A stretch of DNA of 64,000 bases, from the NCBI RefSeq assembly GCF_033406955.1, contig NZ_CP137734.1, forward strand, positions 5,022,001 to 5,086,000. The letters are read 5' to 3'. A model generated the notes under the pieces. That model had not been told where the DNA came from. It searched no databases and saw nothing but the letters and a program-made list of their open reading frames with translations. The translations under genes were made by a program, and so were the position numbers. Below are positions 51,556 to 59,943 of the stretch, piece after piece. The stretch's first letter is position 1; every line of letters starts with the position of its first letter. The DNA is from Streptomyces violaceoruber (GTDB lineage Bacteria > Actinomycetota > Actinomycetes > Streptomycetales > Streptomycetaceae).

Positions 51556-54087
51556 TCACTCGGCCTTGATCGCGTTCAGCATGTTCAGCCGGGCGGCGTT
51601 GCGGGCCGGCCACAGGGCGGCCAGGACGCCCACCAGACCGGCCAGCACCACGAAGATCCCGATCCGGTCCCAGGGCAGGACCAGCGCGTACCCCGGGATG
51701 CTGTCCGCGACGGTCTCGCCGATCGCCCAGCCGAGGAAGGTGCCGAGTCCGATGCCGACCACCGCGCCGAACACCGAGATGACGACCGCCTCCAGCCGCA
51801 CCATCCGCTTCACCCGGCGCCGGTCGAGACCGATCGCGCGCAGCATGCCGATCTCCTGCTGCCGTTCGAAGACGGACATCGCGAGGGTGTTGACGACGCC
51901 GAGGACCGCGATGATCAGGGCCATCGCCAGCAGGCCGTACATGACGTTCAGCAGGGTGTTGATGGCGCCGCCGAACTCGTCGCGGATGTCCTGCCGGTCC
52001 ATCACGGTGATCGCGGGGTTGTCGCCGAGCGCGTCGACGAGGACCTTCTCGTTCGCCGCGGACTGGCCGCCGTCGACCTTGACGAAGATCTGCCGGATGG
52101 ACGGCTTCGCCTCGTGCCGGTCCACGACCTTCCGGTCGACGAGGACGGGGGAGAGGAACTCGCTGTCCTTGTAGACGGCACCGACCGTCAGCGTGGCCTT
52201 CTCGTCGTCGTCGAAGGTGACGGGGACGGTGTCGCCGGGCTTCCAGCCCCTGTTCTCGGCCGTCTTCTCGGCGACCGCGATCCGGCCCTGGGCCAGCGAG
52301 CCCGCGTTGCCGCTGACGACGTCGACGGTCAGGACCTTCTCGATGTCGCCGGGGGTGACCGCCGAGGCGGACACGTACTCGCCGTCGACCTGGAAGTAGG
52401 CGTCCTGCTGCGGCGACACCGCGGACACGCCGTCGGCCTTCTCCAGGGCCGTCAGCGCGGACCGGTCGAGGTCGCCCCCGTTGGCCATCGAGACCATGTA
52501 GTCGGCCCTGATGTTGTCCGTGGTCATCTTGTCGATGGCCGCGCCGACCGTGACGCCGAGCACCGACAGGGCGGTCACCAGCGTCAGTCCGATCGCCAGC
52601 GCCGAGGCGGTGGCGCCGGTACGGCGCGGGTTGCGGACCGCGTTCTGGCCGGCCAGCTTGCCCGCCACCCCGAAGGGGCCGACGAGCAGCGGACGGACGA
52701 GCGCGATCACGGGCCGGGACAGCAGCGGGATGAGGACGATCACGCCGATCAGCGCGAAGAACGCGCCCGCGCCGATGTACATCCGGCCGTCGTCGCCGCC
52801 GGCCGAAGCGCCCGCGACGATTCCCGCCGCACCGAGGGCGGTGATGGCGGCGCCGATGGAGTTGCGCACCACGAGCGACTTGGTGGTGGCCACCGCGTGG
52901 ACGCTGTTCATGGCCGCCACCGGCGGGATCTTCGCGGCCCGGCGGCCGGGCAGCCAGGCGGCGAACACCGTGATCAGCACGCCCACCGCGAACGCCGCGA
53001 CCACCGGTGTGGCGGACAGGACCAGCGGACCGGCCGGCATCTTCATGTCGAACGCGGCCATGCCGGAGCGCAGTCCGACGGCCAGACCGACGCCGAGGGC
53101 GAAGCCGACGGCCGAGGCCACCAGGCCCACCAGCGCGGCCTCGGCGAGCACCGAGCGGGTGATCTGCCTGCGGGACGCGCCGACGGCGCGCATCAGGGCG
53201 ATCTCCTTGGTGCGCTGCGCGACCAGCATCGTGAAGGTGTTGGAGATCAGGAAGATCCCCACGAAGAGCGCGATGCCCGCGAAGCCGAGCAGGACCTGCT
53301 TGAGGTTGCCCATGCCCTGTTCGATCTGGTCGGCCTGCTCGTCGGCGAGTGCCCGGCCGGTCTGGGCCTCGGCGGTGTCCGGCAGCAGCGGCTCGACCGC
53401 CTTCAGGATCCGCGCGTCGTCGGCGCCGGGGGCGGCGGCGACGGTGGCGCTCTCGAAGTAGCCGGGTCGCAGGTACTGCTTCTGGGCGACGGCGGTGTCG
53501 AAGAGGACGAGGCTGCCGCCCGCGTTGACGGCGCCGTCCTCGGTGGTGAAGACACCGCTGAGGGTGTACTCCTTCACCGGGCCGTTGGTCGCCACGCGCA
53601 CCCGGTCGCCGACCTGGTACTCGCCCTTGCCGGCGGAGTCCTCGTCCAGGGCGATCTGGTCGTCCTTCACCGGGCCGGAGCCGTCGGTGAACGTGTACGC
53701 GGCGTCCTTGCCGTCCTTGCCGGGGGCGAAGTTGGAGCCCTTGTTGGACCAGCCGACGCCGATGAGCTTCCCGTCGGGGTCGGCGACCCCGGCGAAGCCC
53801 TCGACGCGGCCGTACACCCCGGCGACGCCGTCCACGGCGGAGATCCGGTCGAGGACCTCGTCGGAGAGGGCGTACTCGTCCTTGGGGTTGTCGGAGTCGG
53901 CGTACGAGGTGACGGCGACGGCGACGTCCTGGTAGCTCTTCGCCGACTGGTTGCGGAAGGCGTTGGAGAGGGTGTCGGCGAAGACCAGGGTGCCCGACAC
54001 GAACGCCACGCCGAGCATCACGGCGAGCACGGTCATCAACAGCCTGGCCTTGTGCGCGAAGACGTTGCGCAAGGCGGTACGGAACAT
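51556..54087 (-). CDS. FtsX/MacB-type ABC permease (second copy)
   Basis: The 843-aa protein shares the architecture of the 24887-27451 permease: N-terminal helix (RLLMTVLAVMLGVAFVSGTL), extracytoplasmic domain to ~260, two FtsX modules with TKEIALMRAVGASRRQ and QQEIGMLRAIGLDRRR, and C-terminal WPARNAARLNMLNAIKAE. Sequence has diverged (FERQQ for VERTR, for example), so the duplication is not recent. ATG 54087 matches the family start MFRTALRNVFAHKARLL; the frame remains open upstream as a shadow of the ATPase. The ATPase gene ends 107 bp before it on the same strand. Confidence 0.92.
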   Translation of the reverse strand: MFRTALRNVFAHKARLLMTVLAVMLGVAFVSGTLVFADTLSNAFRNQSAKSYQDVAVAVTSYADSDNPKDEYALSDEVLDRISAVDGVAGVYGRVEGFAGVADPDGKLIGVGWSNKGSNFAPGKDGKDAAYTFTDGSGPVKDDQIALDEDSAGKGEYQVGDRVRVATNGPVKEYTLSGVFTTEDGAVNAGGSLVLFDTAVAQKQYLRPGYFESATVAAAPGADDARILKAVEPLLPDTAEAQTGRALADEQADQIEQGMGNLKQVLLGFAGIALFVGIFLISNTFTMLVAQRTKEIALMRAVGASRRQITRSVLAEAALVGLVASAVGFALGVGLAVGLRSGMAAFDMKMPAGPLVLSATPVVAAFAVGVLITVFAAWLPGRRAAKIPPVAAMNSVHAVATTKSLVVRNSIGAAITALGAAGIVAGASAGGDDGRMYIGAGAFFALIGVIVLIPLLSRPVIALVRPLLVGPFGVAGKLAGQNAVRNPRRTGATASALAIGLTLVTALSVLGVTVGAAIDKMTTDNIRADYMVSMANGGDLDRSALTALEKADGVSAVSPQQDAYFQVDGEYVSASAVTPGDIEKVLTVDVVSGNAGSLAQGRIAVAEKTAENRGWKPGDTVPVTFDDDEKATLTVGAVYKDSEFLSPVLVDRKVVDRHEAKPSIRQIFVKVDGGQSAANEKVLVDALGDNPAITVMDRQDIRDEFGGAINTLLNVMYGLLAMALIIAVLGVVNTLAMSVFERQQEIGMLRAIGLDRRRVKRMVRLEAVVISVFGAVVGIGLGTFLGWAIGETVADSIPGYALVLPWDRIGIFVVLAGLVGVLAALWPARNAARLNMLNAIKAE

Positions 54088-54194
54088 GGGGGTCTTCTCT
54101 GTCCAGACGTACGGGCGTACGGGGTACGGGGTGGGGGCGGCCGACGGGGTCGGACGGGGGGTGAACGGAAGCGGACGGAAGCGGAGGGGAAGCG

Positions 54195-54965
54195 TCAGCT
54201 GGTGCGGCCCTTGGCGTCGAACCGCTTCATACGGTCGAGCACCGAGTCGGCCGTGGGCCCGTACAGTTCGTCGACGATGCGCCCGTCCGCGAGGAAGACC
54301 ACCCGGTCCGCGTAGGCGGCGGCCACCGGGTCGTGGGTCACCATCACCACGGTCTGGCCCAGCTCCCGCACCGAGTTGCGCAGGAAGCCCAGCACCTCGG
54401 CGCCGGAACGGGAGTCGAGGTTTCCGGTCGGCTCGTCCCCGAAGATGATCTCCGGCCGGGAGGCCAGCGCCCGTGCCACGGCGACCCGCTGCTGCTGCCC
54501 GCCGGAGAGCTGGGCCGGCCGGTGCCCGAGGCGTCCGGACAGCCCGACCATCTCGATCACGGAGTCCACCCACTGCTTGTCCGGCTTGCGGCCCGCGATG
54601 TCCATCGGGAGGGTGATGTTCTCCAGCGCCGTCAGCGTCGGCAGCAGGTTGAACGCCTGGAAGATGAAGCCGATCTTGTCCCGGCGCAGCTTGGTGAGCT
54701 GCTTGTCCTTGAGCGAGCCCAGCTCGGTCTCGCCGATGCGCACCGAGCCGGACGAGAAGGTGTCCAGGCCCGCGACGCAGTGCATCAGCGTGGACTTGCC
54801 GGAGCCGGAGGGGCCCATGATCGCGGTGAGCTCGGCCTGCCGGAAGTCGATGGAGACCCGGTCCAGGGCGACCACCTGGGTCTCGCCCTGGCCGTAGATC
54901 TTGGAAAGCTCCGTGGCGCGTGCGGCCACGAGGGTGGACCGGTCGGCGATGGGTGCGGTGGTCAC
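54195..54965 (-). CDS. ABC transporter ATPase, MacB/LolD-like (second copy)
   Basis: The 256-aa subunit has Walker A GPSGSGKST, Q-loop IFQAFNLLP, signature LSGGQQQRVAVARALA, Walker B EIIFGDEPT and VMVTHDP. It closely resembles the subunit at 24102-24890, including the C-terminal ADSVLDRMKRFDAKGRTS. GTG 54965 has AGGAG ten nt upstream. An ATG at 55082 is in frame, but the extra 39 residues would be translation of the DNA repeats at 54983-55068 (HRADRTHRAQHT-like), so it is not favoured. Confidence 0.92.
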   Translation of the reverse strand: MTTAPIADRSTLVAARATELSKIYGQGETQVVALDRVSIDFRQAELTAIMGPSGSGKSTLMHCVAGLDTFSSGSVRIGETELGSLKDKQLTKLRRDKIGFIFQAFNLLPTLTALENITLPMDIAGRKPDKQWVDSVIEMVGLSGRLGHRPAQLSGGQQQRVAVARALASRPEIIFGDEPTGNLDSRSGAEVLGFLRNSVRELGQTVVMVTHDPVAAAYADRVVFLADGRIVDELYGPTADSVLDRMKRFDAKGRTS

Positions 54966-54982
54966 GGGAAGGGCGCTCCTGT

Positions 54983-55068
54983 CGGTACGGCGTGTGCGGT
55001 CGGCACGGTGCGTGCGGTGGCACGGTGTGTGCTGGGCACGGTGCGTGCGGTCGGCACGGTGTGTGCTC
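54983..55068. repeat. Five tandem 16-18-bp repeats upstream of the second ABC exporter
   Basis: Units of the form ggcacggtgcgtgcggtc / ggcacggtgtgtgctg alternate five times from 54983 to 55068, directly in the 5' region of the ATPase gene. They may be a clustered binding site or slippage DNA. The remainder of the gap to bldA (55069-55425) contains an AT-richer patch caataaaataagacaacat (55337-55355). Confidence 0.75.
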
Positions 55069-55425
55069 GGGGACGTTGTCAATCGTCCCGGTCGAACGGC
55101 GCCCTGTAGTCAGCCGCTGTTCCGGTTCAGGGGGGCGACTTCGGTCGGACGGGCCGGGCCGGTGTCATACCTGCGGATGACGGCCGACCCCGACGGCGGG
55201 GCGGGTGAGAACGGGGCGGGCGCCCTTGTCGAGACGGTGAAATCCCGTCATTCCGCATACAGCGCGGGCGGTCGCACGCAAGGCTGTTGGCATGTGCTGT
55301 TGGCCTGACCCGGTAACTGATGCACCCTCAGGCGCCAATAAAATAAGACAACATCGGCCGTCCCGCCCGAGGCCGGGAGGAGGGTCCCGATAGGGTCAAG
55401 GCGCGCGAAGCGGAGCCCATGGCCT

Positions 55426-55512
55426 GCCCGGATGGTGGAATGCAGACACGGCGAGCTTAAACCTCGCTGCCCCTTCGAGGGCGTGCCGGTTCAAGTCCGG
55501 CTCCGGGCACCA
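55426..55512 (+). tRNA. bldA: tRNA-Leu (anticodon UAA), bldA
   Basis: This 87-nt class II tRNA has acceptor GCCCGGA/TCCGGGC, A73 and encoded CCA at 55510-55512. Anticodon stem GCGAG/CTCGC carries loop CTTAAAC, so the anticodon is TAA. A long variable arm (TGCCCCTTCGAGGGCGT) confirms Leu. It reads the rare UUA codon and is the developmental switch bldA of Streptomyces, needed for aerial growth and antibiotic production. TAGGGT at 55391-55396, about 30 nt upstream of the mature 5' end, may be its -10 element; no good -35 is seen. Confidence 0.96.
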
Positions 55513-55527
55513 CTACTGTCACGCTGA

Positions 55528-55779
55528 GTGACCATCGGTGAGGTTCCACGGGGCGGGCCATTGCCCTGCCCGCGGCTGGTTGCGACTCAGCGGCCCTGCT
55601 GGCGCTCCCCGCTCCTCGCGGCCCTGGCGACCTGGGTATGGGCTTTCGTCCTGCTGGCCGGCGGAGGGGGTGGAGCCGCGAACGGCGGCTTCACGGCCGG
55701 ACACGTGATGATCGGACTGGCCCTCGTGTGCACCTGTCTGATCGGACTGCAGCATCTGCGGCAGATCCAGAACACCTAG
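55528..55779 (+). CDS. Small membrane protein downstream of bldA (uncertain)
   Basis: The 83-aa frame has two hydrophobic segments: LLAALATWVWAFVLLAGGGG and TAGHVMIGLALVCTCLIGLQ. Third positions are GC-rich across the second half, consistent with real coding. GTG 55528 is the only listed start near bldA; no ribosome site is obvious. No family recognised. Confidence 0.45.
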   Translation: MTIGEVPRGGPLPCPRLVATQRPCWRSPLLAALATWVWAFVLLAGGGGGAANGGFTAGHVMIGLALVCTCLIGLQHLRQIQNT

Positions 55780-55895
55780 ACGCCGCGCGAACGCACCCTG
55801 TGGCCCGGTTCCGCGGCGTTCCTCGGAGGACGGCATGGTGCGGGGCCTGATCGTCATCGCCGCGCGGGCTCATCTGCTGGAGCATTCACAGCAGG

Positions 55896-56171
55896 GTGCT
55901 CCTGCTGGCCCTCGTCTGGCGGTGGACCGCTCCCCTGGCGAACCGGGCTCCGCTGATACCGGTCGGCACCGCCCTGCTCTGCCGCTTCCTCGCGGCCCTT
56001 CTTGTCGAAACCGCCGACTCCGCGGTCGTCGTGGCGGCTCGTGTCCCGATCGGGCTCGGCGCCCTCTGCTTCTCGCTGTTCTCCCTGGTCTCCGTCCTGG
56101 AGAGCGGTATCGGCGACGGCGCGGACGGTGAAGGGGAACCCGAGGGATCCGGGACCGCGGCCGATCTGTGA
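55896..56171 (+). CDS. Small membrane protein (uncertain)
   Basis: The 91-aa frame starts MLLLALVWRWTAPLANRAPL and has two to three hydrophobic segments (LIPVGTALLCRFLAALLVET, VVVAARVPIGLGALCFSLFS), ending in an acidic Gly/Glu/Asp tail. A different frame from 55835 (MVRGLIVIAARAHLLEH) overlaps its start, so the true N-terminus or a frameshift is possible. The membrane-like pattern makes it more likely than the opposite-strand Arg-rich frames. Confidence 0.45.
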   Translation: MLLLALVWRWTAPLANRAPLIPVGTALLCRFLAALLVETADSAVVVAARVPIGLGALCFSLFSLVSVLESGIGDGADGEGEPEGSGTAADL

Positions 56172-56197
56172 ACGGGAGGGCGAGCAGCGTTCCGCGA

Positions 56198-56701
56198 TCA
56201 GTTGTGCTCTTCGTCGATGGTGACGGCGACGCCGTCCTCGACCTGGACGGCGACGGCGACGCTGCCCTTCTTGGCCGCGGCCTCGAGCTCTTCCTCGGTG
56301 CACGGCGTGGCGGCCTGGCCGTCCGCGTCGCCGCAGATCTTGCCCGCGCCCTCGATGTCGGTGTCCTCGGCGGTGAAGAACGCCTGCTCCGCGCCGTTGG
56401 TGTCCGTGATGGTGTACTTGCCGGGGGCGAGGTAGGCGACCGTGCCGGCCCACTTGCCCGACACCATGCCGCTCTTCGAACCCTTCGAGCCCGACGGGGA
56501 CTTGCCGCCGGAACCGGAACCGGTACCGGTACCACTGCCACCGTCGTCGGACTTCCCCTTGGCGGCCGAGTCCGAGGCCGTGGCCCCGGTCGACTTGCCG
56601 CCGTCCTCGGTGTCCTCTCCCTGACAGGCGGTCAGCAGCATCGTCGTGGCCACCAGGGCTGCGGCGGCGAGGACGGACTTGCGGCGGTGAGTGCGAAGCA
56701 T
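56198..56701 (-). CDS. Putative lipoprotein
   Basis: The 167-aa protein has a signal peptide with lipobox MLLTAC, a Gly/Ser/Thr/Lys low-complexity linker (~28-78; SGTGTGSGSGGKSPSGSKGS) and a small beta-rich domain (GMVSGKWAGTVAYLAPGKYT, ITDTNGAEQAFFTAEDTDIE, GAGKICGDADGQAATPCTEE) with two Cys likely disulfide-bonded, ending in VAVQVEDGVAVTIDEEHN. No family recognised. ATG 56701 has GGGGAG upstream. Confidence 0.78.
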   Translation of the reverse strand: MLRTHRRKSVLAAAALVATTMLLTACQGEDTEDGGKSTGATASDSAAKGKSDDGGSGTGTGSGSGGKSPSGSKGSKSGMVSGKWAGTVAYLAPGKYTITDTNGAEQAFFTAEDTDIEGAGKICGDADGQAATPCTEEELEAAAKKGSVAVAVQVEDGVAVTIDEEHN

Positions 56702-57083
56702 GGTGGGTCTCCCCCTCGTGTGATGGTGATGGCCGGAGTGGTCGTTCCGGCCGGCTCTCTGCCTTGCCGATCACCATCCTGAACGGCGCGGTGACCTGCG
56801 GGAAGCGCGGTTACGGTGTCATGACACTCCTGTCGTGGTCGTAGGACGAGCAGTTACGAGAGGCGTGCTTTTCCCCCCGGGCCGGCGTTCACCCCGTCGT
56901 CGCCGCCGGTCCCCGCCGTGGGGGGTCGGGGCGTACCAGTGCGCCCGCCGGCGCGACCAGCCTGCGGCCCAGCTCCGGAGCGTGGGCCGGAGCCGGGGCC
57001 GACGGCAGCGGCGCGGGAAGGGCCTCGCGGAGTTCGGGTGAGCCGGGCAGGCCCGCGGCCGCCGCACGGGCGAGGGCGTCCAT
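56702..57083. other. Intergenic region before the Amt-like remnant
   Basis: About 380 bp. It holds the lipoprotein promoter on the minus strand and an imperfect inverted repeat around ggtcgttccggccgg. A 64-codon minus-strand frame (56889-57083) was seen but is not supported. Absence of the Amt transporter body here suggests a deletion. Confidence 0.4.
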
Positions 57084-57389
57084 GTGACGTCCGACGCGGG
57101 CGTCTTCTACGGGGGCGGCGGCTCGCTGCTCTGGAAGCAGATCGTCGCCGTCCTCGCCGTGGGCGCGTTCTCCTTCGTCCTGACCTGGATCATCGCCAAG
57201 GCCGTGGACGTCGTCGTCGGCTTCACCGACAAGGAGGCGTACGCCGACGTGCCGGGGCAGGAGGAGGAGCGGGCCTACGACTTCCGCACCGCCGAGCGCC
57301 TGGACGCCCTCGCGGGCGCCGGCCGGGGCACCGACCGGGAGACGCTGGACGAGATCCGGCGCCTGCTGCGGGAACACCGGGAGGGCTGA
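57084..57389 (+). pseudogene. C-terminal remnant of an ammonium (Amt-type) transporter
   Basis: The 101-aa frame starts VTSDAGVFYGGGGSLLWKQI then VAVLAVGAFSFVLTWIIAKA, VDVVVGFTDKEAY, which resembles the last external loop, last transmembrane helix and start of the cytoplasmic tail of Amt proteins (GLFYGG...LWKQ...YSF...IxxVxG). The ten or so preceding helices are absent. The tail is unusually long and polar and ends DEIRRLLREHREG, a SHOCT-like short helix. It could instead be a real one-helix protein derived from Amt. Confidence 0.5.
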
Positions 57390-57465
57390 GACACCCGGGG
57401 AAGGAGCCCGGGGGCGGCGGGTGCGGACCGGCAGGGCTCTCCCACGAGGATGTCCGGTTCGCCCG

Positions 57466-57525
57466 TTGACAGTGGCGCGCGGGAGGCCGAGACTCGGCGC
57501 AGTTGATGGTGAAGAAATTTTCACC
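57466..57525 (+). promoter_or_regulatory. Promoter and operator of the pobA gene
   Basis: TTGACA (57466-57471) and GAGACT (57489-57494) are separated by exactly 17 bp, a good sigma-HrdB promoter. Fourteen bp downstream lies the palindrome GGTGAAGAAATTTTCACC (57508-57525): 6-bp perfect arms around GAAATT. An AT-rich palindrome just after a promoter is a typical repressor site; no regulator gene is adjacent. Confidence 0.7.
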
Positions 57526-57610
57526 ACGCGAACAGGCGACAACGCGACAACGCGACGCGGACAACTGCCGGCTCGAGCAAGGCAACGACGCCGATCGAAG
57601 GGAACGACCG

Positions 57611-58780
57611 ATGCGCACCACCGTCGGCATCATCGGGGCAGGCCCCGCCGGGCTCCTGCTGGCCCGGCTGCTGCACAACGCCGGGATCGACTCGGTCGTC
57701 CTGGAGAGCCGCGACCGTGCCTACGTCGAGCGCAGGCAGCGCGCCGGGATCCTGGAGCAGGGCACGGTGGACGTGCTGCGCGGGGCCGGGGCCGGGGAGC
57801 GGATGGACCGGAAGGGACTGCGCCACGACGGCATCGAGCTGAGGTTCGACCGCCGCCGCCACCGCGTCGACTTCCCGGCACTCACCGGCGGCAGGTCCGT
57901 CATGGTCTACGCCCAGACCGAGGTCTGCAAGGACCTCATCGCCCTCCAGCTCGAGGAGGGCGGCCCGCTGCTGTTCGAGACCGAGGCGCTGGCGGTGGAG
58001 GACGCCGACACGGACCGGCCGCGCGTCCGCTTCCGCCGCGAGGGCGCCGAGGACGTGCTGGAGTGCGACTACGTCGTCGGCTGCGACGGCTTCTGGGGGG
58101 TGGCCCGGAGCGCGGTCCCGGACGGGCGCACCTTCGAGCGGACGTACCCCTTCTCCTGGCTCGGCATCCTCGCCGACGTCGCCCCCTCGCACGACGAACT
58201 GGTCTACGCCCGGCACGACCGCGGCTTCGCCCTGCTGTCCATGCGCTCCCCGTCCGTCTCCCGCCTCTACCTCCAGGTCCCCGCGGACACGGACGCCGAC
58301 AGCTGGAGCGACGAGGAGATCTGGGACGAACTGGAGCGCCGCTTCGAGACCGACGACGACTGGAGCCTCCGACGTGGCCCCATCACCCAGAAGTCGGTCA
58401 CGCCGATGCGCTCCTACGTCCACGAGCCCATGCGGCACGGCCGCCTCTTCCTGGCCGGCGACGCCGCGCACATCGTGCCGCCCACCGGAGCCAAGGGCCT
58501 CAACCTGGCCGTCGGCGACGTGGTGACCTTCGCGCGGGCGCTGGCCCACCGCACCGCGACCGGCTCCGACGACCTGCTCGACGCCTACTCCGCGACCTGT
58601 CTGCGCCGGGTCTGGCAGGCCGAGCGGTTCTCGTACGACATGACGACCCTGCTGCACACCGCCCCGGACGCCACGCCCTTCGAGGACCGGCTCCAGCTGG
58701 CCCGCCTCGACCGGATCACCTCCTCCCGCGCCGCCGAGACCGACCTCGCCGAGGCCTACACCGGGTTCCCGATCGGGTGA
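57611..58780 (+). CDS. pobA: 4-hydroxybenzoate 3-monooxygenase
   Basis: The 389-aa FAD aromatic hydroxylase converts 4-hydroxybenzoate to protocatechuate. It has GxGxxG motif VGIIGAGPAGLLLARLLHNA, VERRQRAGILEQGTVDVLR, CDGFWGVARSAVP (DG motif), and GRLFLAGDAAHIVPPTGAKG / LNLAVGDV (FAD GD motif). The RAGILEQG and PTGAKGLNLA stretches are those of PobA. Protocatechuate genes are not in the window. ATG 57611 has GAAGGGAA upstream; frame is open to 57503 but conservation begins here. Confidence 0.9.
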   Translation: MRTTVGIIGAGPAGLLLARLLHNAGIDSVVLESRDRAYVERRQRAGILEQGTVDVLRGAGAGERMDRKGLRHDGIELRFDRRRHRVDFPALTGGRSVMVYAQTEVCKDLIALQLEEGGPLLFETEALAVEDADTDRPRVRFRREGAEDVLECDYVVGCDGFWGVARSAVPDGRTFERTYPFSWLGILADVAPSHDELVYARHDRGFALLSMRSPSVSRLYLQVPADTDADSWSDEEIWDELERRFETDDDWSLRRGPITQKSVTPMRSYVHEPMRHGRLFLAGDAAHIVPPTGAKGLNLAVGDVVTFARALAHRTATGSDDLLDAYSATCLRRVWQAERFSYDMTTLLHTAPDATPFEDRLQLARLDRITSSRAAETDLAEAYTGFPIG

Positions 58781-58948
58781 GCGCCGCCCGGCGGCCCGTG
58801 CGACCCCGGCCGTGAGGGGAATCACTGATCGGCGTAGCGTGTTGAGTCGCAAGGCGAGGGAAAGATCCTCCCCAAGCAGTAGGGTCATTCCTTTGCCGTT
58901 CTATTACTCTTGAGCCAAGGCTGCGCCGTGTGGCCATGGAGGAGTGAA

Positions 58949-59872
58949 ATGAGGAGCAGAAACCCGGTCTTCTCGCGACGGGGGTTCAGCCGCGACAACG
59001 GCTACGCGGGCTTCAACGCCGCGCCGCAGGCCGGGGGACCCGCCGTCGCCACGCAGGCCAACCCGTACGCGCAGGGCGCCCAGGGCAACCCGTACGCGCA
59101 GCCGCCCGCCGGCAACCCGTACGCGCAGAACCCGTACGCCCAGCCGGACCAGCAGTTCGGCGCGCCGCCGCAGGCGCCCGCCACCACCGGCCGGATGACG
59201 ATGGACGACGTCGTCATCCGCACGGCGAGCACGCTCGGCGTGCTCGTGGTGACGGCCGCGCTCGCGTGGGCGCTGCTGCCGGTGGACGACGCCAACATCA
59301 GCCGCTCGTACGGCATCGGTATCGGTGCCGCGCTGATCGGCATGGTCCTGGCGCTCGTCCAGTCCTTCAAGCGCAAGCCCACGCCGGCGCTGATCCTGTC
59401 CTACGCGGCGTTCGAGGGTGTCTTCCTCGGCGTCGTCTCCAGCGTCGTCGACAACCGCATCGCGGACGGCGCGGCCATGCAGGCCGTGATCGGCACGATG
59501 GCGGTCTTCGCCGGTGTGCTGATCGCCTACAAGGCGGGCTGGATCCGCGTCAACCGGCGCTTCTACGGCTTCGTGATGGCGGCCGCGCTCGGCTTCGTCT
59601 TCCTGATGATGGTGAACCTGCTGTTCGCCGTCTTCGGCGGCGGTGACGGCCTCGGCTTCCGCAGCGGCGCGCTCGGTGTCGTCTTCGGCATCGTCGGCAT
59701 CATCCTCGGTGCCTGCTTCCTGGCCCTCGACTTCAAGCAGGTCGAGGACGGGCTCGCCTACGGCGCCCCGCGCGAGGAGGCCTGGTTCGCCGCCTTCGGC
59801 CTCACGCTGACGCTGGTCTGGATCTACCTGGAGTTCCTGCGCCTGATCGCGATCCTGAACAGCAACGACTAG
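58949..59872 (+). CDS. Bax inhibitor-1/YccA family membrane protein
   Basis: The 307-aa protein has a disordered N-terminus with three to five NPYAQ repeats (~35-65), then about seven membrane helices from residue ~88 (TASTLGVLVVTAALAWALLP ... ALILSYAAFEGVFLGVVSSV ... GVVFGIVGIILGACFLALDF ... AFGLTLTLVWIYLEFLRLIA) ending LNSND. SYAAFEGVFLG and DF (here LALDFKQVEDG) are family motifs. Bacterial members may be calcium leak channels; function here unknown. ATG 58949 has GGAGGAG. Confidence 0.88.
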   Translation: MRSRNPVFSRRGFSRDNGYAGFNAAPQAGGPAVATQANPYAQGAQGNPYAQPPAGNPYAQNPYAQPDQQFGAPPQAPATTGRMTMDDVVIRTASTLGVLVVTAALAWALLPVDDANISRSYGIGIGAALIGMVLALVQSFKRKPTPALILSYAAFEGVFLGVVSSVVDNRIADGAAMQAVIGTMAVFAGVLIAYKAGWIRVNRRFYGFVMAAALGFVFLMMVNLLFAVFGGGDGLGFRSGALGVVFGIVGIILGACFLALDFKQVEDGLAYGAPREEAWFAAFGLTLTLVWIYLEFLRLIAILNSND

Positions 59873-59887
59873 TAGCACCCAGCAGGT

Positions 59888-59920
59888 GAAGGGCCCCGGG
59901 CTTCGTGCCCGGGGCCCTTC
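59888..59920. terminator. Bidirectional terminator hairpin
   Basis: GAAGGGCCCCGGGC (59888-59901) and GCCCGGGGCCCTTC (59907-59920) are perfect complements around TTCGT, between convergent genes. Confidence 0.88.
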
Positions 59921-59943
59921 GTCGTCGTGGTCGGCGCGCCCGC

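Noticed and set aside
51457..54315. 952-aa plus-strand open frame opposite the second permease
   Set aside because: Shadow frame with Asp/His/Arg bias; the minus strand carries the family motifs.
56889..57083. 64-codon minus-strand frame starting MDALARAAAAGLPGSPELRE
   Set aside because: Low-complexity Pro/Ala composition and no ribosome site or family; most likely incidental.
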